DNA of 64,000 nucleotides from NCBI RefSeq assembly GCF_007828835.1, contig NZ_VIVL01000002.1:1-64000 (forward strand), given 5' to 3'. How positions within the stretch are numbered: the stretch's first letter is position 1; every line of letters starts with the position of its first letter. This DNA comes from Variovorax beijingensis. Lineage in GTDB: Bacteria > Pseudomonadota > Gammaproteobacteria > Burkholderiales > Burkholderiaceae_C. The notes beneath the pieces were generated by a model, which saw only the letters and a program-made list of their open reading frames with translations, ran no database searches and was not told where the DNA came from. Of the stretch, positions 15,939-24,905 are shown piece by piece. The position numbers were made by a program, and so were the translations under genes.

Positions 15939-18085
15939 TACGCGGCCTCGCCTCCAGGAGCGCTGCCTGGTGCCGGCGCGCTACGGGCTTCGGCTTGTCC
16001 GGCCCTGGCCTCCAGCACGGACGACCAGTTCTCCGTCACTCGCTCGCTCTCGCGCATGATCGACTTGTAGCCCTTCAGACCGATGGCCATCTCGCTATTG
16101 ACCAGGCGGGTCTGGCCGGCCTTGGACGTATCGCCACTTTCCAGCAACTTGCGCTGCTGGTCATGGATTTCGTAGGCGTAGCCCTCGAAGGGGCGGTTGT
16201 CGGTCTTGAAGAGTTGGTAGTCGGCCTTGTACGGACCCAGGTCGAGATTGGGCAGCTTCAGCTCGATCGACGGCACCGGCACGCTCTTCGGCCCCACCAT
16301 CGAATGCGAAGCCGCATGCGCGCGCCACAGGCCGAGGGTGCCGCTCTCGATGCCGCCGGCGGTCCAGCGCGTGTAGCTGGAGCCGCCGTTGACGAGCACC
16401 TCTTCCTTCGCCGTGATGGTGATCCGGTTGGCCTCCATCTTGATGTCCAGCTTGGCCAGCGCGTTGATGCTGTCCCTGAGCGCCGTGAGGTCGATGTCCG
16501 CCGCCGCCGCCGCCATGCGGATGCCGTTGTTGAAGGCCACCATGCGCACCGCATCCTTGGCGCTCACCAGGAAGCTGTTGCCCGTGGCCACGCTGGTGTG
16601 CGCGCCGCTCGTGAGGGCCGTGTGTTCCACGCTCACGAGGTGGGTGCTCGCGGCCGTGGTGGCCTGGATGCCCGCGGGGCTCGCCAAGGTCAGGTGCGGC
16701 TCCTGGAACTCCGGGAACTCGCCCTGGCCCGGCCTGCCGCCGCTTCCCTTGATCGCGTCGTTCTGCGCCTTCAGCGCCCGGGCCACCTCGTCCTGGTCGC
16801 CCGCCTCGTGCGCCTGGGCCTGCTGCGCCACCTGCGCCAGGCTCTCGTGCAGGTCGCGCCCCTGCGTGAGCCGCGCCACCGTCTCGCGCATGTCGGTGAT
16901 GTGGCCCTGCGCATTGGCGCGCGCCTCGGTGCTCAGCAGCAGGCCCTTGGCCGATCTCACCGCCCCGTGCCCGTCGGTGCGCAGCTCGAAGCCCTGGCCC
17001 CGGTCGTCCTTGCGCCCGGCCGTGTCCTCGATGCGCCCGACGTGGCCCAGGCTCAGGCTGGAGCTCTGGTGGTCGCTCTTGAGCTGGGCCTGCACCTTGC
17101 CGCTGGAATCATCGAGCGCCAGGTGGTTGCTGCGTCCGCCGCCCAACTCGCGGCTGCGAATGCCCGTGAGCTGCTTCTGGCTGGGCAGGGCCCAAGCGGG
17201 CATCTCGTCGGCGTTGTGCACCCGGCCGGTGACGATCGGGTGGTCGGGGTCGCCGCTCAGGAAATCGACGATCACCTCCTGCCCGATGCGCGGCAAGGCG
17301 GCCGCGCCGAAAGTGGCACCGGCCCAGGATGTGGACACGCGCACCCAGCAGCTCGAATGCTCGTTGTGCTGGCCCAGCCGGTCCCAGTGGAACTGCACCT
17401 TGATGCGGCCGTAGCGGTCGGTCCAGATCTCCTCGCCCGCGGGGCCCACCACCATCGCCGTCTGCGGGCCGCGGGTGCGGGGCTTGGGCGTGCTGCGTTG
17501 CGGGCGCCAGGCGTAGCTCGTGGGCTGGGCCTCGTGGCGAAAGTGGTAGTAGATGCCTTGCTCGCACAGGCGGGACACGAAGGAAAAGTCGTCCTCGTGG
17601 TACTGCACGCAGTAGGTCCAGGGGCGGTAGCTGCGGTGGAGCTTCTGCTCCATCGGGTGGCCGTAGCGGCCCAGCACGGCCGCAACGATCTCGGGGACGG
17701 TCTGGTCCTGGAAGATGCGGAAGTCGGAGCGGCGCGTGGCCAGCCAGAGCCAGGGGCGCAGCCGCATGCCGTAGAAGGCCTGGCGGTCGTCTTCGTGCGA
17801 CAGGCCGAAGCGGGTGACAAGGCCGGCCAGGTAGCGCGGGGCGCCGCTCTCGGTTTCCATCACGACGGTGGCCGTCTTGCCGAGCAGGGCCTTCGCATCG
17901 ATGGCATTGCTGCTGCCCAGCAGCTCGAGGTCGAAGGCATAGGCCTGGCTGAGCGCCTCGCGTCCCGCCAGCCGATGGAACTGCAAGGCATCGCCCAGGC
18001 GCGAGTGCAGGATGACGCGCCTTCTCATGGACGCGGACGAACCACGGGCGCGGGCGAACGGGCTCGCGCGATCGAACATTGACAT
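15938..18085 (-). CDS. vgrG: VgrG type VI secretion spike protein with apparent internal deletion
   Basis: A 715-residue spike protein. Residues about 20-185 match the start of the gp27-like domain (GDALQFHRLAGREALSQAYAFDLELLG... FQDQTVPEIVAAVL... YCVQYHEDDFSFVSRLCEQGIYYHFRHE). Residues 194 onward jump directly to RPQRSTPKPRTRGPQTA and the gp5/OB-fold segment EEIWTDRYGRIKVQFHWDR. In related VgrGs, as I recall them, about 200 residues separate these two segments. The C-terminal part has the DUF2345 beta-helix and a further extension (YKADYQLFKTDNRPFEGYAYEI) likely to hold the cargo effector. AGGGAG lies 6 bases before the ATG at 18085. It heads a vgrG-effector-immunity operon; no T6SS structural genes are in the window. 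Confidence 0.88.
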   Translation of the reverse strand: MSMFDRASPFARARGSSASMRRRVILHSRLGDALQFHRLAGREALSQAYAFDLELLGSSNAIDAKALLGKTATVVMETESGAPRYLAGLVTRFGLSHEDDRQAFYGMRLRPWLWLATRRSDFRIFQDQTVPEIVAAVLGRYGHPMEQKLHRSYRPWTYCVQYHEDDFSFVSRLCEQGIYYHFRHEAQPTSYAWRPQRSTPKPRTRGPQTAMVVGPAGEEIWTDRYGRIKVQFHWDRLGQHNEHSSCWVRVSTSWAGATFGAAALPRIGQEVIVDFLSGDPDHPIVTGRVHNADEMPAWALPSQKQLTGIRSRELGGGRSNHLALDDSSGKVQAQLKSDHQSSSLSLGHVGRIEDTAGRKDDRGQGFELRTDGHGAVRSAKGLLLSTEARANAQGHITDMRETVARLTQGRDLHESLAQVAQQAQAHEAGDQDEVARALKAQNDAIKGSGGRPGQGEFPEFQEPHLTLASPAGIQATTAASTHLVSVEHTALTSGAHTSVATGNSFLVSAKDAVRMVAFNNGIRMAAAAADIDLTALRDSINALAKLDIKMEANRITITAKEEVLVNGGSSYTRWTAGGIESGTLGLWRAHAASHSMVGPKSVPVPSIELKLPNLDLGPYKADYQLFKTDNRPFEGYAYEIHDQQRKLLESGDTSKAGQTRLVNSEMAIGLKGYKSIMRESERVTENWSSVLEARAGQAEARSAPAPGSAPGGEAA

Positions 18086-18266
18086 GAAAGCTCCCTGGCC
18101 GCCCTCAGAGGCTGGGGGGCCGTTTTGTTGGGAGATTATGTAAGCCGCTGTTGCAGGCCCGGAAGCAGCCCAAAGTAGTCATCGCGAACGCAGATGCGCA
18201 ATTCGTGAAGCAATGCACATCGCCGTGTGCCGCGGGCGCGTATCGGTGTCCGATGGACAGCCGCTC

Positions 18267-18275
18267 TGCTAGATT
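18267..18275 (+). promoter_or_regulatory. Extended -10 promoter element for candidate sRNA
   Basis: TGCTAGATT matches the extended -10 pattern TGnTATAAT with four of six -10 bases correct. The expected start site 7 bases downstream is G18283, exactly the first base of the closing helix of the candidate RNA. The -35 region is weak, which is usual for extended -10 promoters. Confidence 0.5.
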
Positions 18276-18327
18276 CCGTCCCGGTAGCCAATCCATTCAA
18301 AGAGTCTTTGACGCTCTGTTCTCCCTG

Positions 18328-18350
18328 AACCCTTCAATGAAGGTTTTTTT
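18328..18350 (+). terminator. Upstream hairpin with T-run (possible early terminator)
   Basis: An 8-bp stem with one bulged C (AACC-TTCA / TGAA-GGTT) is followed by seven T. It may stop transcription early, or form part of the folded sRNA in competition with the 9-bp closing helix that needs 18349-18357. Confidence 0.45.
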
Positions 18351-18361
18351 GGCTACCTCTC

Positions 18362-18386
18362 AACCCGCTTCGGCGGGTTCTTTTTT
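18362..18386 (+). terminator. Rho-independent terminator
   Basis: A perfect 7-bp stem AACCCGC/GCGGGTT with a TTCG tetraloop is followed by C and six T, pointing in the plus direction. It ends the candidate sRNA and would insulate the downstream hydrolase gene. Confidence 0.85.
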
Positions 18387-18530
18387 GGGCGGAACAGTCC
18401 TGAAGGAAGCGTCCTTAACCATCGGTTAAGACCGGCTAAACAAGACGCGAATTGTCGGCATGCCCTCGAATCGTGAGGATGCACAGCGCCGACGCCGTCG
18501 GATCCGCGCAAGAAAAAGACAGGAGACAGC

Positions 18531-20663
18531 ATGCACCCGAGAAGCCCGACTGGGCGCCAGCCGCGCCTGCACTGGTTCGCGGCGGCGATGGCCGCGGTGG
18601 CAATCGCCGCCGGTGCACCGGCCGAGGCCCGCGTCACCCGCATCGTGATCGACAGCGTCGCGCCTCTCGCTGGGCAGTCGATTCCATACGAGCAGGTCCG
18701 CGGCCGCGCCTTCGGCGAGCTCGATCCGAACGATCCGCACAACAGCGTCATCACCGACATCCAGCTCGGCGCGGACGCCGACGGCAAGGTGCGGTATGAA
18801 ACCACCTTCAATCTGGTGAAGCCGGTCGACATGAGCCGCGCGAGTGGCTTCCTCTGGCACGACGTGCCCAACCGCGGCGGCGCCGGCACCATCGCCGTGG
18901 AGGAGCGCGAACTGGGCGATGTCGGCCTGCGCAGCGGCTGGCAGGCGGACAACGCCGGCAACACGGGCATTCCCGCCAATCGGGCCGAGGGTACCAATCA
19001 CTGGGTGGCGGCACCCATCGCCAAGCTGAACGGCGTGGCTGTCACAGGCACGGTGTTCGCGCGCATCGTCAACCGCGGCGGCGCGGGCTCCCAGCCGCTG
19101 ATGGTGCAGACCAACCCCGTGCCCTACCTTCCGGCCACGCTGGACACGGCCCAGGCAACGCTGAAGACGCACATCAAGGAAACCGTCGATGGCGTCGTCA
19201 CCGAGGGGCCGGCCATCGCCGCGGGCGACTGGGCCTTTGCCAGATGCGATGCCGGCAACCCGTTTCCCGGCACGCCGATCGACATCAACCCCGCCAATGC
19301 GCCCGGCAACCTGCCGGTGCACATCTGCCTGCGCAACGGCTTCGATGCCAAGCTGCTGTACCAGGTGGTGTATCCGGCCCAGAACGCCTACGTATTGGGC
19401 GTGGGCATGGCGGCGTTCCGCGACGTGGGCACCTTCTTCCGCTACGAGACGGCGGACGACTTCGGCACGCGCAATCCGGTGGGAGGCTTCGTCAAGGGCA
19501 CGGCGGTGCGCGGTGTGTCGCAGTCCGGGAACATGGTGCGGCAGTTCATCTTCATGGGCCTGAACCAGGACGAGCGCAACCGCAAGGTCTACGACGGCGC
19601 CTGGCCGATCATCGCGGGCCGCCGGGTGGCGGCCAACTCGCGCTGGGCCCAGCCGGACGGCGTGCTGGAACTCTTTCAGCAGGGCAGCGAAGGCCCGCAG
19701 TGGTGGGTGGACTGGCCGGACCCGGTGCGCAAGCAGCCCACCGGCAGCATCTTCTCGCGCTGCAGCGCCAACGACACCTGCCCGAAGGTGATCGAGCATT
19801 TCGGATCGGCCGAGGTGTATGCACTGAAGCTGACGCCCGAGTGGATCGGCACGGCCGGCGACGCGGACATTCCGCTGCCGCGCAACGTGCGGCGCTACTA
19901 CGTGCCGGGCAGTCACCACGGCGGCGGCGCGGGCGGCTTCACGCACATGCCCGCGGCCGCCACCGGCCCCACCTGTCCCGGCAACAACTTCGGCCGCGGC
20001 ACCTTGGCGGCCAACCCGGTGCCGCACACGGAAATCACCAACGTGCTGCGCCCTGTCATGCGCGACTGGGTGCTGAACGGCACACCGCCGCCGCCCAGCC
20101 GCTGGCCGACGCTCGCGGCCCGGACGCTGGTCGACGCCAACAAGAAGGCGATGGGCTTTCCGAGCGGCGTGCCCGGCATTCCGGACTCGATCTTCCTGCC
20201 GCAGAACTTTGCGTTTCCGGTGTTCGACTACGACTGGGGGCCGCAATTCAATCATGCGGAAGCCTCCGGCGTGCCCACCCAGGTGCCGCCGTCCATCAAG
20301 AAGGTGATTCCGATGAAAGTTCCGAAGGTCGACGCCGACGGCAACGAGATCGACGGCGTCCCCACGGTGCTCGTGATGGCGCCGCTGGGCACCTACCTGG
20401 GCTTCAACGTCACCGCCGAGGGCTTCCACCGCGGCAAGGTGTGCAACTACGTCGGCGGCTATGTGCCGTTCGCCCGCACGCGTGCCGAGCGGGTGGCGAA
20501 TGGCGATCCGCGCCTGTCGCTCGAGGAGCGCTACGGCAGCCGCGAGGGCTACGTGGCCGCGGTGCGCGCCGCTGCCGAGAAGGCGTTCGCCGAGGGTTTT
20601 CTCCTTCCTGCGGACCGCGACCGCCTTATCCGGCAGGCTTCGGAGAGTGCCGTGCTCCGCTGA
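18531..20663 (+). CDS. Secreted alpha/beta-hydrolase-domain protein
   Basis: A 710-residue exported protein. The signal peptide is residues 1 to about 34 (AAAMAAVAIAAGAPAEA), and AGGAGA lies 6 bases before the ATG. The body resembles the large bacterial alpha/beta hydrolase family annotated as PF20091: an N-terminal beta domain (FGELDPNDPHNSVITDI), then GVSQSGNMVRQFIFMGLNQDE, in which GVSQSG is the likely nucleophile elbow, and later SHHGGGAGG. The C-terminus is helical. The substrate is unknown; an ester or lactone is plausible. Its 3' end overlaps the convergent LysR gene by 38 bases. Confidence 0.7.
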   Translation: MHPRSPTGRQPRLHWFAAAMAAVAIAAGAPAEARVTRIVIDSVAPLAGQSIPYEQVRGRAFGELDPNDPHNSVITDIQLGADADGKVRYETTFNLVKPVDMSRASGFLWHDVPNRGGAGTIAVEERELGDVGLRSGWQADNAGNTGIPANRAEGTNHWVAAPIAKLNGVAVTGTVFARIVNRGGAGSQPLMVQTNPVPYLPATLDTAQATLKTHIKETVDGVVTEGPAIAAGDWAFARCDAGNPFPGTPIDINPANAPGNLPVHICLRNGFDAKLLYQVVYPAQNAYVLGVGMAAFRDVGTFFRYETADDFGTRNPVGGFVKGTAVRGVSQSGNMVRQFIFMGLNQDERNRKVYDGAWPIIAGRRVAANSRWAQPDGVLELFQQGSEGPQWWVDWPDPVRKQPTGSIFSRCSANDTCPKVIEHFGSAEVYALKLTPEWIGTAGDADIPLPRNVRRYYVPGSHHGGGAGGFTHMPAAATGPTCPGNNFGRGTLAANPVPHTEITNVLRPVMRDWVLNGTPPPPSRWPTLAARTLVDANKKAMGFPSGVPGIPDSIFLPQNFAFPVFDYDWGPQFNHAEASGVPTQVPPSIKKVIPMKVPKVDADGNEIDGVPTVLVMAPLGTYLGFNVTAEGFHRGKVCNYVGGYVPFARTRAERVANGDPRLSLEERYGSREGYVAAVRAAAEKAFAEGFLLPADRDRLIRQASESAVLR

Positions 20664-21567
20664 AGGGTGCCGCGCTTTCCTCGATCATTTCCACCAGGGC
20701 GGCCGCCGGCGTCGAGAGCTCCGCGCGGCTGCGCATGGCCAGCAGCAGCACGCGTTCCATCTCGACGCCTTCGAGGCCGACCTGCACGAGACCCAGGGCC
20801 TGGGCATAGAGCGCGGCAGCCGCGCGCGGCAGGATCGCCAGGCCGAGCCCGAACGCGACCATGCGGCACATCGAATCGAAGCTGCGCACCTGCACCCGGA
20901 TGCGCGGCGTGCGCTTGACCGCGTCGGCCGCCGCCATCACCTTGCGCGTGAGCGATGCGCTGCGTGCCAGCGTGACCAGGTCGTGGTCGAGCACGTTCTC
21001 GATGGAGGCGTTCTGCCGGCCGGCCAGCGCATGGCCCGCCGGCACCAGCAGCACCAGCTGGTCGACATTGCAGACGAGGGTTTCCAGGCCTTCGTGCGGC
21101 ACGTTGTCGCCGATCACGGCCAGCTCCGCCGTGCCCTTGAGCACGGCGCGGATTCCGTCCTCGCTCAAGGCGTCTTCCATGTCGATCACCACCTGCGGAT
21201 AGCGGCGGGCGTACTCGGCCAGCACGCTCGGCAGGAAGCCGCCGAAAGCGGAGGGATTGGCGCACAGCCGCAGGTGGCCGGTGGCACCTGACTGAAGATC
21301 GTCGACCGCCTGCACGAGCTGTTCCAGGCGCGCGATCACCTCGATCGCGTGCCGGTGCAGGGTCTGGCCTTCGGGCGTGGCGGTCACGCCGCGCTGGCCG
21401 CGCTGCAGCAGCGCCATGCCGCAGTGCTGTTCGAGATCGGTGATGCGCTTGCTGGCCGCCGGAAGCGATACGCCGAACCGGTCTGCGCCCGCCGTCAGGC
21501 TTCCGCCATCGACGACCGCGACAAAAAGCCGCAGGGAGATGAGATCGAAACGGTTCAGGTTGATCAT
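20626..21567 (-). CDS. LysR-family transcriptional regulator
   Basis: A 313-residue LysR protein: N-terminal winged HTH (LRLFVAVVDGGSLTAGADRFGVSLPAASKRITDLEQHCG) and effector domain with LRLCANPSAFGGFLPSVLAEYARRYPQV. It is divergent from the I78-like lipoprotein (61 bases) and convergent with the secreted hydrolase, either of which could be a target. The start MINLNRFDLISLRLF is the usual LysR opening. The effector is unknown. Confidence 0.88.
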   Translation of the reverse strand: MINLNRFDLISLRLFVAVVDGGSLTAGADRFGVSLPAASKRITDLEQHCGMALLQRGQRGVTATPEGQTLHRHAIEVIARLEQLVQAVDDLQSGATGHLRLCANPSAFGGFLPSVLAEYARRYPQVVIDMEDALSEDGIRAVLKGTAELAVIGDNVPHEGLETLVCNVDQLVLLVPAGHALAGRQNASIENVLDHDLVTLARSASLTRKVMAAADAVKRTPRIRVQVRSFDSMCRMVAFGLGLAILPRAAAALYAQALGLVQVGLEGVEMERVLLLAMRSRAELSTPAAALVEMIEESAAPFSGARHSPKPAG

Positions 21568-21628
21568 GGCGGGTGGATTTGACCACTGGCAACGCTACGA
21601 TCCACCGAAAGAAGCAAGACACCACACC

Positions 21629-22006
21629 ATGCCCATCTTCCCTCGACCCGGTTTCATCTTTTTCCCTGGTACGCGCGGCATCCTGGCGGCCGCCGTCTGT
21701 GCTGCATCGCTGTTCATGGCGGGCTGCGAGACGCAGCCCGAATTCCGCCCGCTCACCTCCGAGGCGCCGCCGCCGCCCACCTTCGTGACCGTGCCCAAAG
21801 AAGAAACCTGCCAGGCCGCGCAGGCGCGCTATGCGCTCGGCCAGGCGCTCGATCCGCTGCTGCTGGAGCAGATGCGCACGCGCACTGGCTCCAAGTCCGC
21901 GCGCACCTCGGCCGCCGGCGCGCCGCTGCCGGCGCCGGCCGATCCGGCGCGGCTCAATGTCGACGTCGATGCGCAGGGCAGGGTGGTTGCCGCGCGCTGC
22001 GGCTGA
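21629..22006 (+). CDS. I78-family peptidase-inhibitor-like lipoprotein
   Basis: A 125-residue protein. The N-terminus has a hydrophobic segment ending FMAGC, a lipobox that would place it as a membrane lipoprotein. After a Pro-rich spacer comes a domain resembling the I78 (elastase inhibitor) family: ETCQAAQARYALGQALDPLLLEQMRTRTG and the closing RLNVDVDAQGRVVAARCG, whose two Cys may form the usual disulfide. Family members inhibit serine proteases or protect the periplasm; function here is inferred. Its stop is 17 bases before the next gene. Confidence 0.7.
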   Translation: MPIFPRPGFIFFPGTRGILAAAVCAASLFMAGCETQPEFRPLTSEAPPPPTFVTVPKEETCQAAQARYALGQALDPLLLEQMRTRTGSKSARTSAAGAPLPAPADPARLNVDVDAQGRVVAARCG

Positions 22007-22011
22007 AAGTC

Positions 22012-22017
22012 AATAAT
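22012..22017 (+). promoter_or_regulatory. Candidate -10 element for a leaderless isomerase transcript
   Basis: AATAAT ends 6 bases before the ATG at 22024; TTGCCG at 21987-21992 is a poor -35 at 19 bp. This would start the dapF operon at its first codon. Confidence 0.35.
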
Positions 22018-22023
22018 TCCGGG

Positions 22024-22683
22024 ATGACCACCCACCCGACCCCCGCTGCCATCGCGCTCGACTGCTACTACAGCCTTTCCTCGCCCTGGGCCTACCTGGG
22101 CGGCCCGCAGCTGCAGGACATCGTGCGGCGCCACCATGTGCGGCTCACGCTCAAGCCCTACGACTTCCAGGCCGTGGTGCCGCAGACCGGCGGCATTCCG
22201 CTGAAGACGCGGCCCGAGCCGCGCCGCAGCTACCACGCGCTCGAATTGGCGCGCTGGCGCGACTACCTCGGCATGCCGCTCAACCTGGAGCCCGCCTACT
22301 ATCCCAAGGGTGCGCCGGTCGATCCGAACTGGAACAAGTACCCGGGCTGGATGGTGATTGCCGCGCAGCTGCAGGGGCTCGATGCCCAGCCGCTTTCGCA
22401 TGCGCTGCTGCGCGCGCTCTGGGCCGAAGAGCGCGACACCTCCGAGGCCGCGGTGCGCATCGCAGTGGCCGAGGAAAACGGCTATGACGGCGCGGCGCTG
22501 CAGGCGCTGGAGCAGGCGCCCGAGATCTTGGCGGTCTACCGCGCCAACAGCGCCGACGCCATCCAGGCCGGCGTGTTCGGCGCGCCGACCTTCGTGCTCG
22601 ACGGCGAGCGCTTCTGGGGCCAGGACCGGCTGGCCTTTCTGGACCGGGCGCTCGACAGGCGCCGCCATTCCACGGGCGGATAA
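22024..22683 (+). CDS. DsbA-fold 2-hydroxychromene-2-carboxylate isomerase-like protein
   Basis: A 219-residue protein of the kappa-class GST/DsbA-like isomerase family. It opens with [22 protein letters not shown] (the family pattern D.y.s..SPwAYlg, with Ser as glutathione-contacting residue) and ends with [28 protein letters not shown]. These enzymes use glutathione to isomerise aromatic degradation intermediates, but many homologs have no known substrate. It is the first gene of a tight run with dapF, DUF484, ydcF-like, xerC and an rRNA methyltransferase; dapF starts 7 bases after its last base. Confidence 0.85.
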   Translation: MTTHPTPAAIALDCYYSLSSPWAYLGGPQLQDIVRRHHVRLTLKPYDFQAVVPQTGGIPLKTRPEPRRSYHALELARWRDYLGMPLNLEPAYYPKGAPVDPNWNKYPGWMVIAAQLQGLDAQPLSHALLRALWAEERDTSEAAVRIAVAEENGYDGAALQALEQAPEILAVYRANSADAIQAGVFGAPTFVLDGERFWGQDRLAFLDRALDRRRHSTGG

Positions 22684-22684
22684 T
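22679..22684 (+). promoter_or_regulatory. Candidate internal -10 element before dapF
   Basis: GATAAT, overlapping the isomerase stop codon, ends 6 bases before the dapF ATG. It would give dapF a leaderless internal transcript; no clear -35. Confidence 0.35.
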
Positions 22685-22690
22685 CCCCCG

Positions 22691-23575
22691 ATGCGAATCC
22701 GCTTTACCAAGATGCAGGGTGCCGGCAACGATTTCGTCGTGCTGGACGAGACGCGCGGCACGCTGGGCCTCACGGCCGCGCAGTACCGCTTCCTGGCCGA
22801 CCGCCATTTCGGCGTCGGCGCCGACCAGATCCTCACGGTGCGGCCGCCCTCCAAGGGCGCGGCCGAGGGGGTCGATTTCCAGTACGTGATCCACAACGCC
22901 GACGGCGGCGAGGTGGAGCAGTGCGGCAACGGCGCGCGCTGCTTCATGCGCTTCGTGCGCGAGCACCACCTGACCGAGAAGGACACGGTGCGCGTCGAAA
23001 CGCTGGCCGGCATCATCGAGCCGCGCATGGGCGAAGACGGCCGCGTCACGGTCGACATGGGGCCGCCCGTCTTCGAGCCCGCGCGCGTGCCCTTCGACAC
23101 CGCCGGCCTCGATCCGCAGCCCGACGGCGCCTGGCACACCTGGCACCTGGCCCTCGGCACGCATGCCGACTCGGCCATCGTGTCGGTCGCGGTGCTGTCG
23201 ATGGGCAACCCGCATGCGGTGCAGGTGGTCGACAACGTCGACACCGCGCCCGTGGCCCGGCAGGGCCCGCAGATCGAGCACCATCCGCGCTTTCCGCAGC
23301 GGGTGAATGCCGGCTTCATGCAGGTGGTCGACCGCACGCACGTCAGGCTGCGCGTGTTCGAGCGCGGCGCCGGCGAAACGCTGGCCTGCGGCACCGGCGC
23401 CTGCGCGGCGGTGGTGGCGGGCATCCGGCTCGGCCTGCTGGAGCGCCGGGTCGATGTGCAGACGCATGGCGGCGTGCTCACGATCGGCTGGGAAGGCGAG
23501 GGCCATCCGGTGCTCATGACCGGCCCGGCCACCACGGTTTTCGAGGGAGACATCGAGGTGCCCGAGCTGCCATGA
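22691..23575 (+). CDS. dapF: Diaminopimelate epimerase
   Basis: A 294-residue enzyme that interconverts LL- and meso-diaminopimelate, the last step before meso-DAP is used for lysine and peptidoglycan. All family marks are present: [13 protein letters not shown] at the N-terminus, the first catalytic Cys in [16 protein letters not shown], and the second in [15 protein letters not shown]. Length is close to other beta-proteobacterial DapF. Its stop overlaps the start of the DUF484 gene (ATGA), a conserved dapF-DUF484-xerC arrangement in proteobacteria. It supplies the meso-DAP used by MurE, encoded later in this window. Confidence 0.96.
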   Translation: MRIRFTKMQGAGNDFVVLDETRGTLGLTAAQYRFLADRHFGVGADQILTVRPPSKGAAEGVDFQYVIHNADGGEVEQCGNGARCFMRFVREHHLTEKDTVRVETLAGIIEPRMGEDGRVTVDMGPPVFEPARVPFDTAGLDPQPDGAWHTWHLALGTHADSAIVSVAVLSMGNPHAVQVVDNVDTAPVARQGPQIEHHPRFPQRVNAGFMQVVDRTHVRLRVFERGAGETLACGTGACAAVVAGIRLGLLERRVDVQTHGGVLTIGWEGEGHPVLMTGPATTVFEGDIEVPELP

Positions 23576-24270
23576 CCCACTTCAGAAACAACAAAGACGA
23601 CGCCATGAACCCGATCACCGAAGACGACATCGCCAACTACCTGGCGAACACGCCCGACTTCTTCGAGCGGCACGCGCAGCTGCTGGCGCAGGTGCAGCTC
23701 ACCAGCCCGCACGGCAACCGCGCCGTGAGCCTGCAGGAGCGCCAGGCCGAGATGCTGCGCGAGAAGATCAAGGCGCTGGAACATCGACTGATGGACATGG
23801 TGCGCCACGGCACCGAGAACGTGGTCATCGCCGACCGCCTGCAGCGCTGGACCAGCGGCCTGCTGACCACGCGCGACCCGCGCAGCCTGCCCTACCGCAT
23901 CGCGGTCGACCTGCAGTCGCTGTTCCTGGTGCCGCAGACCGCCATCAAGGTGTGGGACTGCGGCGCCGACTACCTCAACGAAGCCTATGCGCAGTGGGTG
24001 AGCGACGACGTGAAGGCGCTGGCCACCTCGCTGACCTCGCCTTACTGCGGGCTCAACTCGGGCTTCGAGGCGGCCAACTGGCTGCCCGAGCCGGCCGGCG
24101 CGATGTCGATCGCGCTGATCCCGCTGCGGCCCGATGCCGAGTCGCCGGCCTTCGGCCTCCTGGTGCTGGCCTCGCCGGACGCGCAGCGCTTCAACGCCGA
24201 AATGGGCACCGACTTTCTCGAACGCATCGCGGAACTGGCCTCGGGCGCGCTGTCGCGGCTGCGGCCTTGA
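23572..24270 (+). CDS. DUF484 family protein
   Basis: A 232-residue cytosolic protein. Residues 12-100 form helices ([29 protein letters not shown]...[25 protein letters not shown]) and the rest is a GAF-like domain, as in DUF484 proteins that sit between dapF and xerC in many gammaproteobacteria and betaproteobacteria. Its biochemical role is unknown. ATG 23572 overlaps the dapF stop; an in-frame ATG at 23605 (MNPITED) is an equally plausible start. It ends in a TTGA overlap with the next gene. Confidence 0.88.
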   Translation: MTHFRNNKDDAMNPITEDDIANYLANTPDFFERHAQLLAQVQLTSPHGNRAVSLQERQAEMLREKIKALEHRLMDMVRHGTENVVIADRLQRWTSGLLTTRDPRSLPYRIAVDLQSLFLVPQTAIKVWDCGADYLNEAYAQWVSDDVKALATSLTSPYCGLNSGFEAANWLPEPAGAMSIALIPLRPDAESPAFGLLVLASPDAQRFNAEMGTDFLERIAELASGALSRLRP

Positions 24271-24905
24271 GCGGGCAGCGCCGGTCCTGGCGGGCCGCCG
24301 CGCGGCCCGTGCTGTGGACGGTGCTGCTGGCCGGACTGCTGGCCTACCTGGTCGTTGCGGCCGTCATCTGGCGGCGCGCGGTCGAGGCGCTTGCCAATCC
24401 GCCGCAATGGCCGGCCGACGCAGCGCTGGTCCTGGGCAACCGCGCCTACCTCGATGGCAAGCCCAATCCCTGCCTGACGGGCCGGGTCGATGCCGCCATC
24501 GCGCTGGCCGATGCGGGCCTTGCGAAGAAGCTGGTGCTGTCGGGCGGCGTCGACAAGGAAGACGGCCGCATCGAGGCCGAGGTGATGCAGCGGCATGCGC
24601 GCGCCCAGGGCTACGCCGGGCCGCTGCTGCTGGAGCCGGCATCGACCTCGACCCGCCTGAACCTCGCCATGTCGCGTCCGCTGCTGCAGGCGGCGGGCGT
24701 GCACGGCGTGATCGTGGTGTCGGAGCCCTACCACCTGTGGCGCGTGGAGCGCCTGGTGCGGGCCAGCGGCTTCGACAGGGACTTCGATGTCCAGTACGCG
24801 GCGGCGAGCACGCGCTGCTGGCGCCGCTGGGGCATGGTTTTCAAGGGTGCGTTGCGCGAGCCTCTGGCTGTCGTGAACAATGCGTTCAATGGCTACCTCC
24901 ACTGA
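24267..24905 (+). CDS. YdcF/DUF218-family membrane protein
   Basis: A 212-residue protein starting at TTG 24267, which overlaps the DUF484 stop as TTGA. One N-terminal membrane helix (VLWTVLLAGLLAYLVVAAVIW) is followed by a DUF218 Rossmann-like domain: DAALVLGNRAYLDGKPNPCLTGRVDAAI, KLVLSGGVDKEDGRIEAEVM, LLLEPASTSTRLNLAMSRPLL, and VIVVSEPYHLWRVERL. Relatives include SanA and ElyC, linked to envelope integrity and lipid-carrier use, which would suit a neighbour of dapF, but the activity is unproven. It overlaps the start of xerC. Confidence 0.8.
   Translation: MSGQRRSWRAAARPVLWTVLLAGLLAYLVVAAVIWRRAVEALANPPQWPADAALVLGNRAYLDGKPNPCLTGRVDAAIALADAGLAKKLVLSGGVDKEDGRIEAEVMQRHARAQGYAGPLLLEPASTSTRLNLAMSRPLLQAAGVHGVIVVSEPYHLWRVERLVRASGFDRDFDVQYAAASTRCWRRWGMVFKGALREPLAVVNNAFNGYLH

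Larger units (their letters stand above)
18283..18386 (+). ncRNA. Candidate structured small RNA, about 104 nt
   Basis: The 445-base gap between vgrG and the alpha/beta hydrolase gene has no convincing ORF but contains a coherent RNA gene. GGTAGCCAA at 18283-18291 is exactly complementary to TTGGCTACC at 18349-18357, closing a domain. Inside are CAAAG-AGT-CTTTG and a hairpin AACC(C)TTCA/TGAAGGTT at 18328-18345 followed by a seven-T run. The RNA ends at a textbook terminator: AACCCGC, TTCG loop, GCGGGTT and six T (18362-18386). The U-rich stretch could bind Hfq. It does not look like 6S, SRP, tmRNA or RNase P RNA. Expression and targets are unknown; this is inference from structure. Confidence 0.5.

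Noticed and set aside
18283..18357. tRNA-like reading of the closing stem GGTAGCC/GGCTACC
   Set aside because: There is no T-loop consensus, no anticodon arm of proper size and no D-arm; the resemblance is only a 7-bp end helix.
18151..18429. A 92-codon plus-strand ORF in the vgrG/hydrolase gap
   Set aside because: It runs through two hairpins with T-runs, has no ribosome-binding site and no protein-like composition; the structured RNA explains the sequence better.
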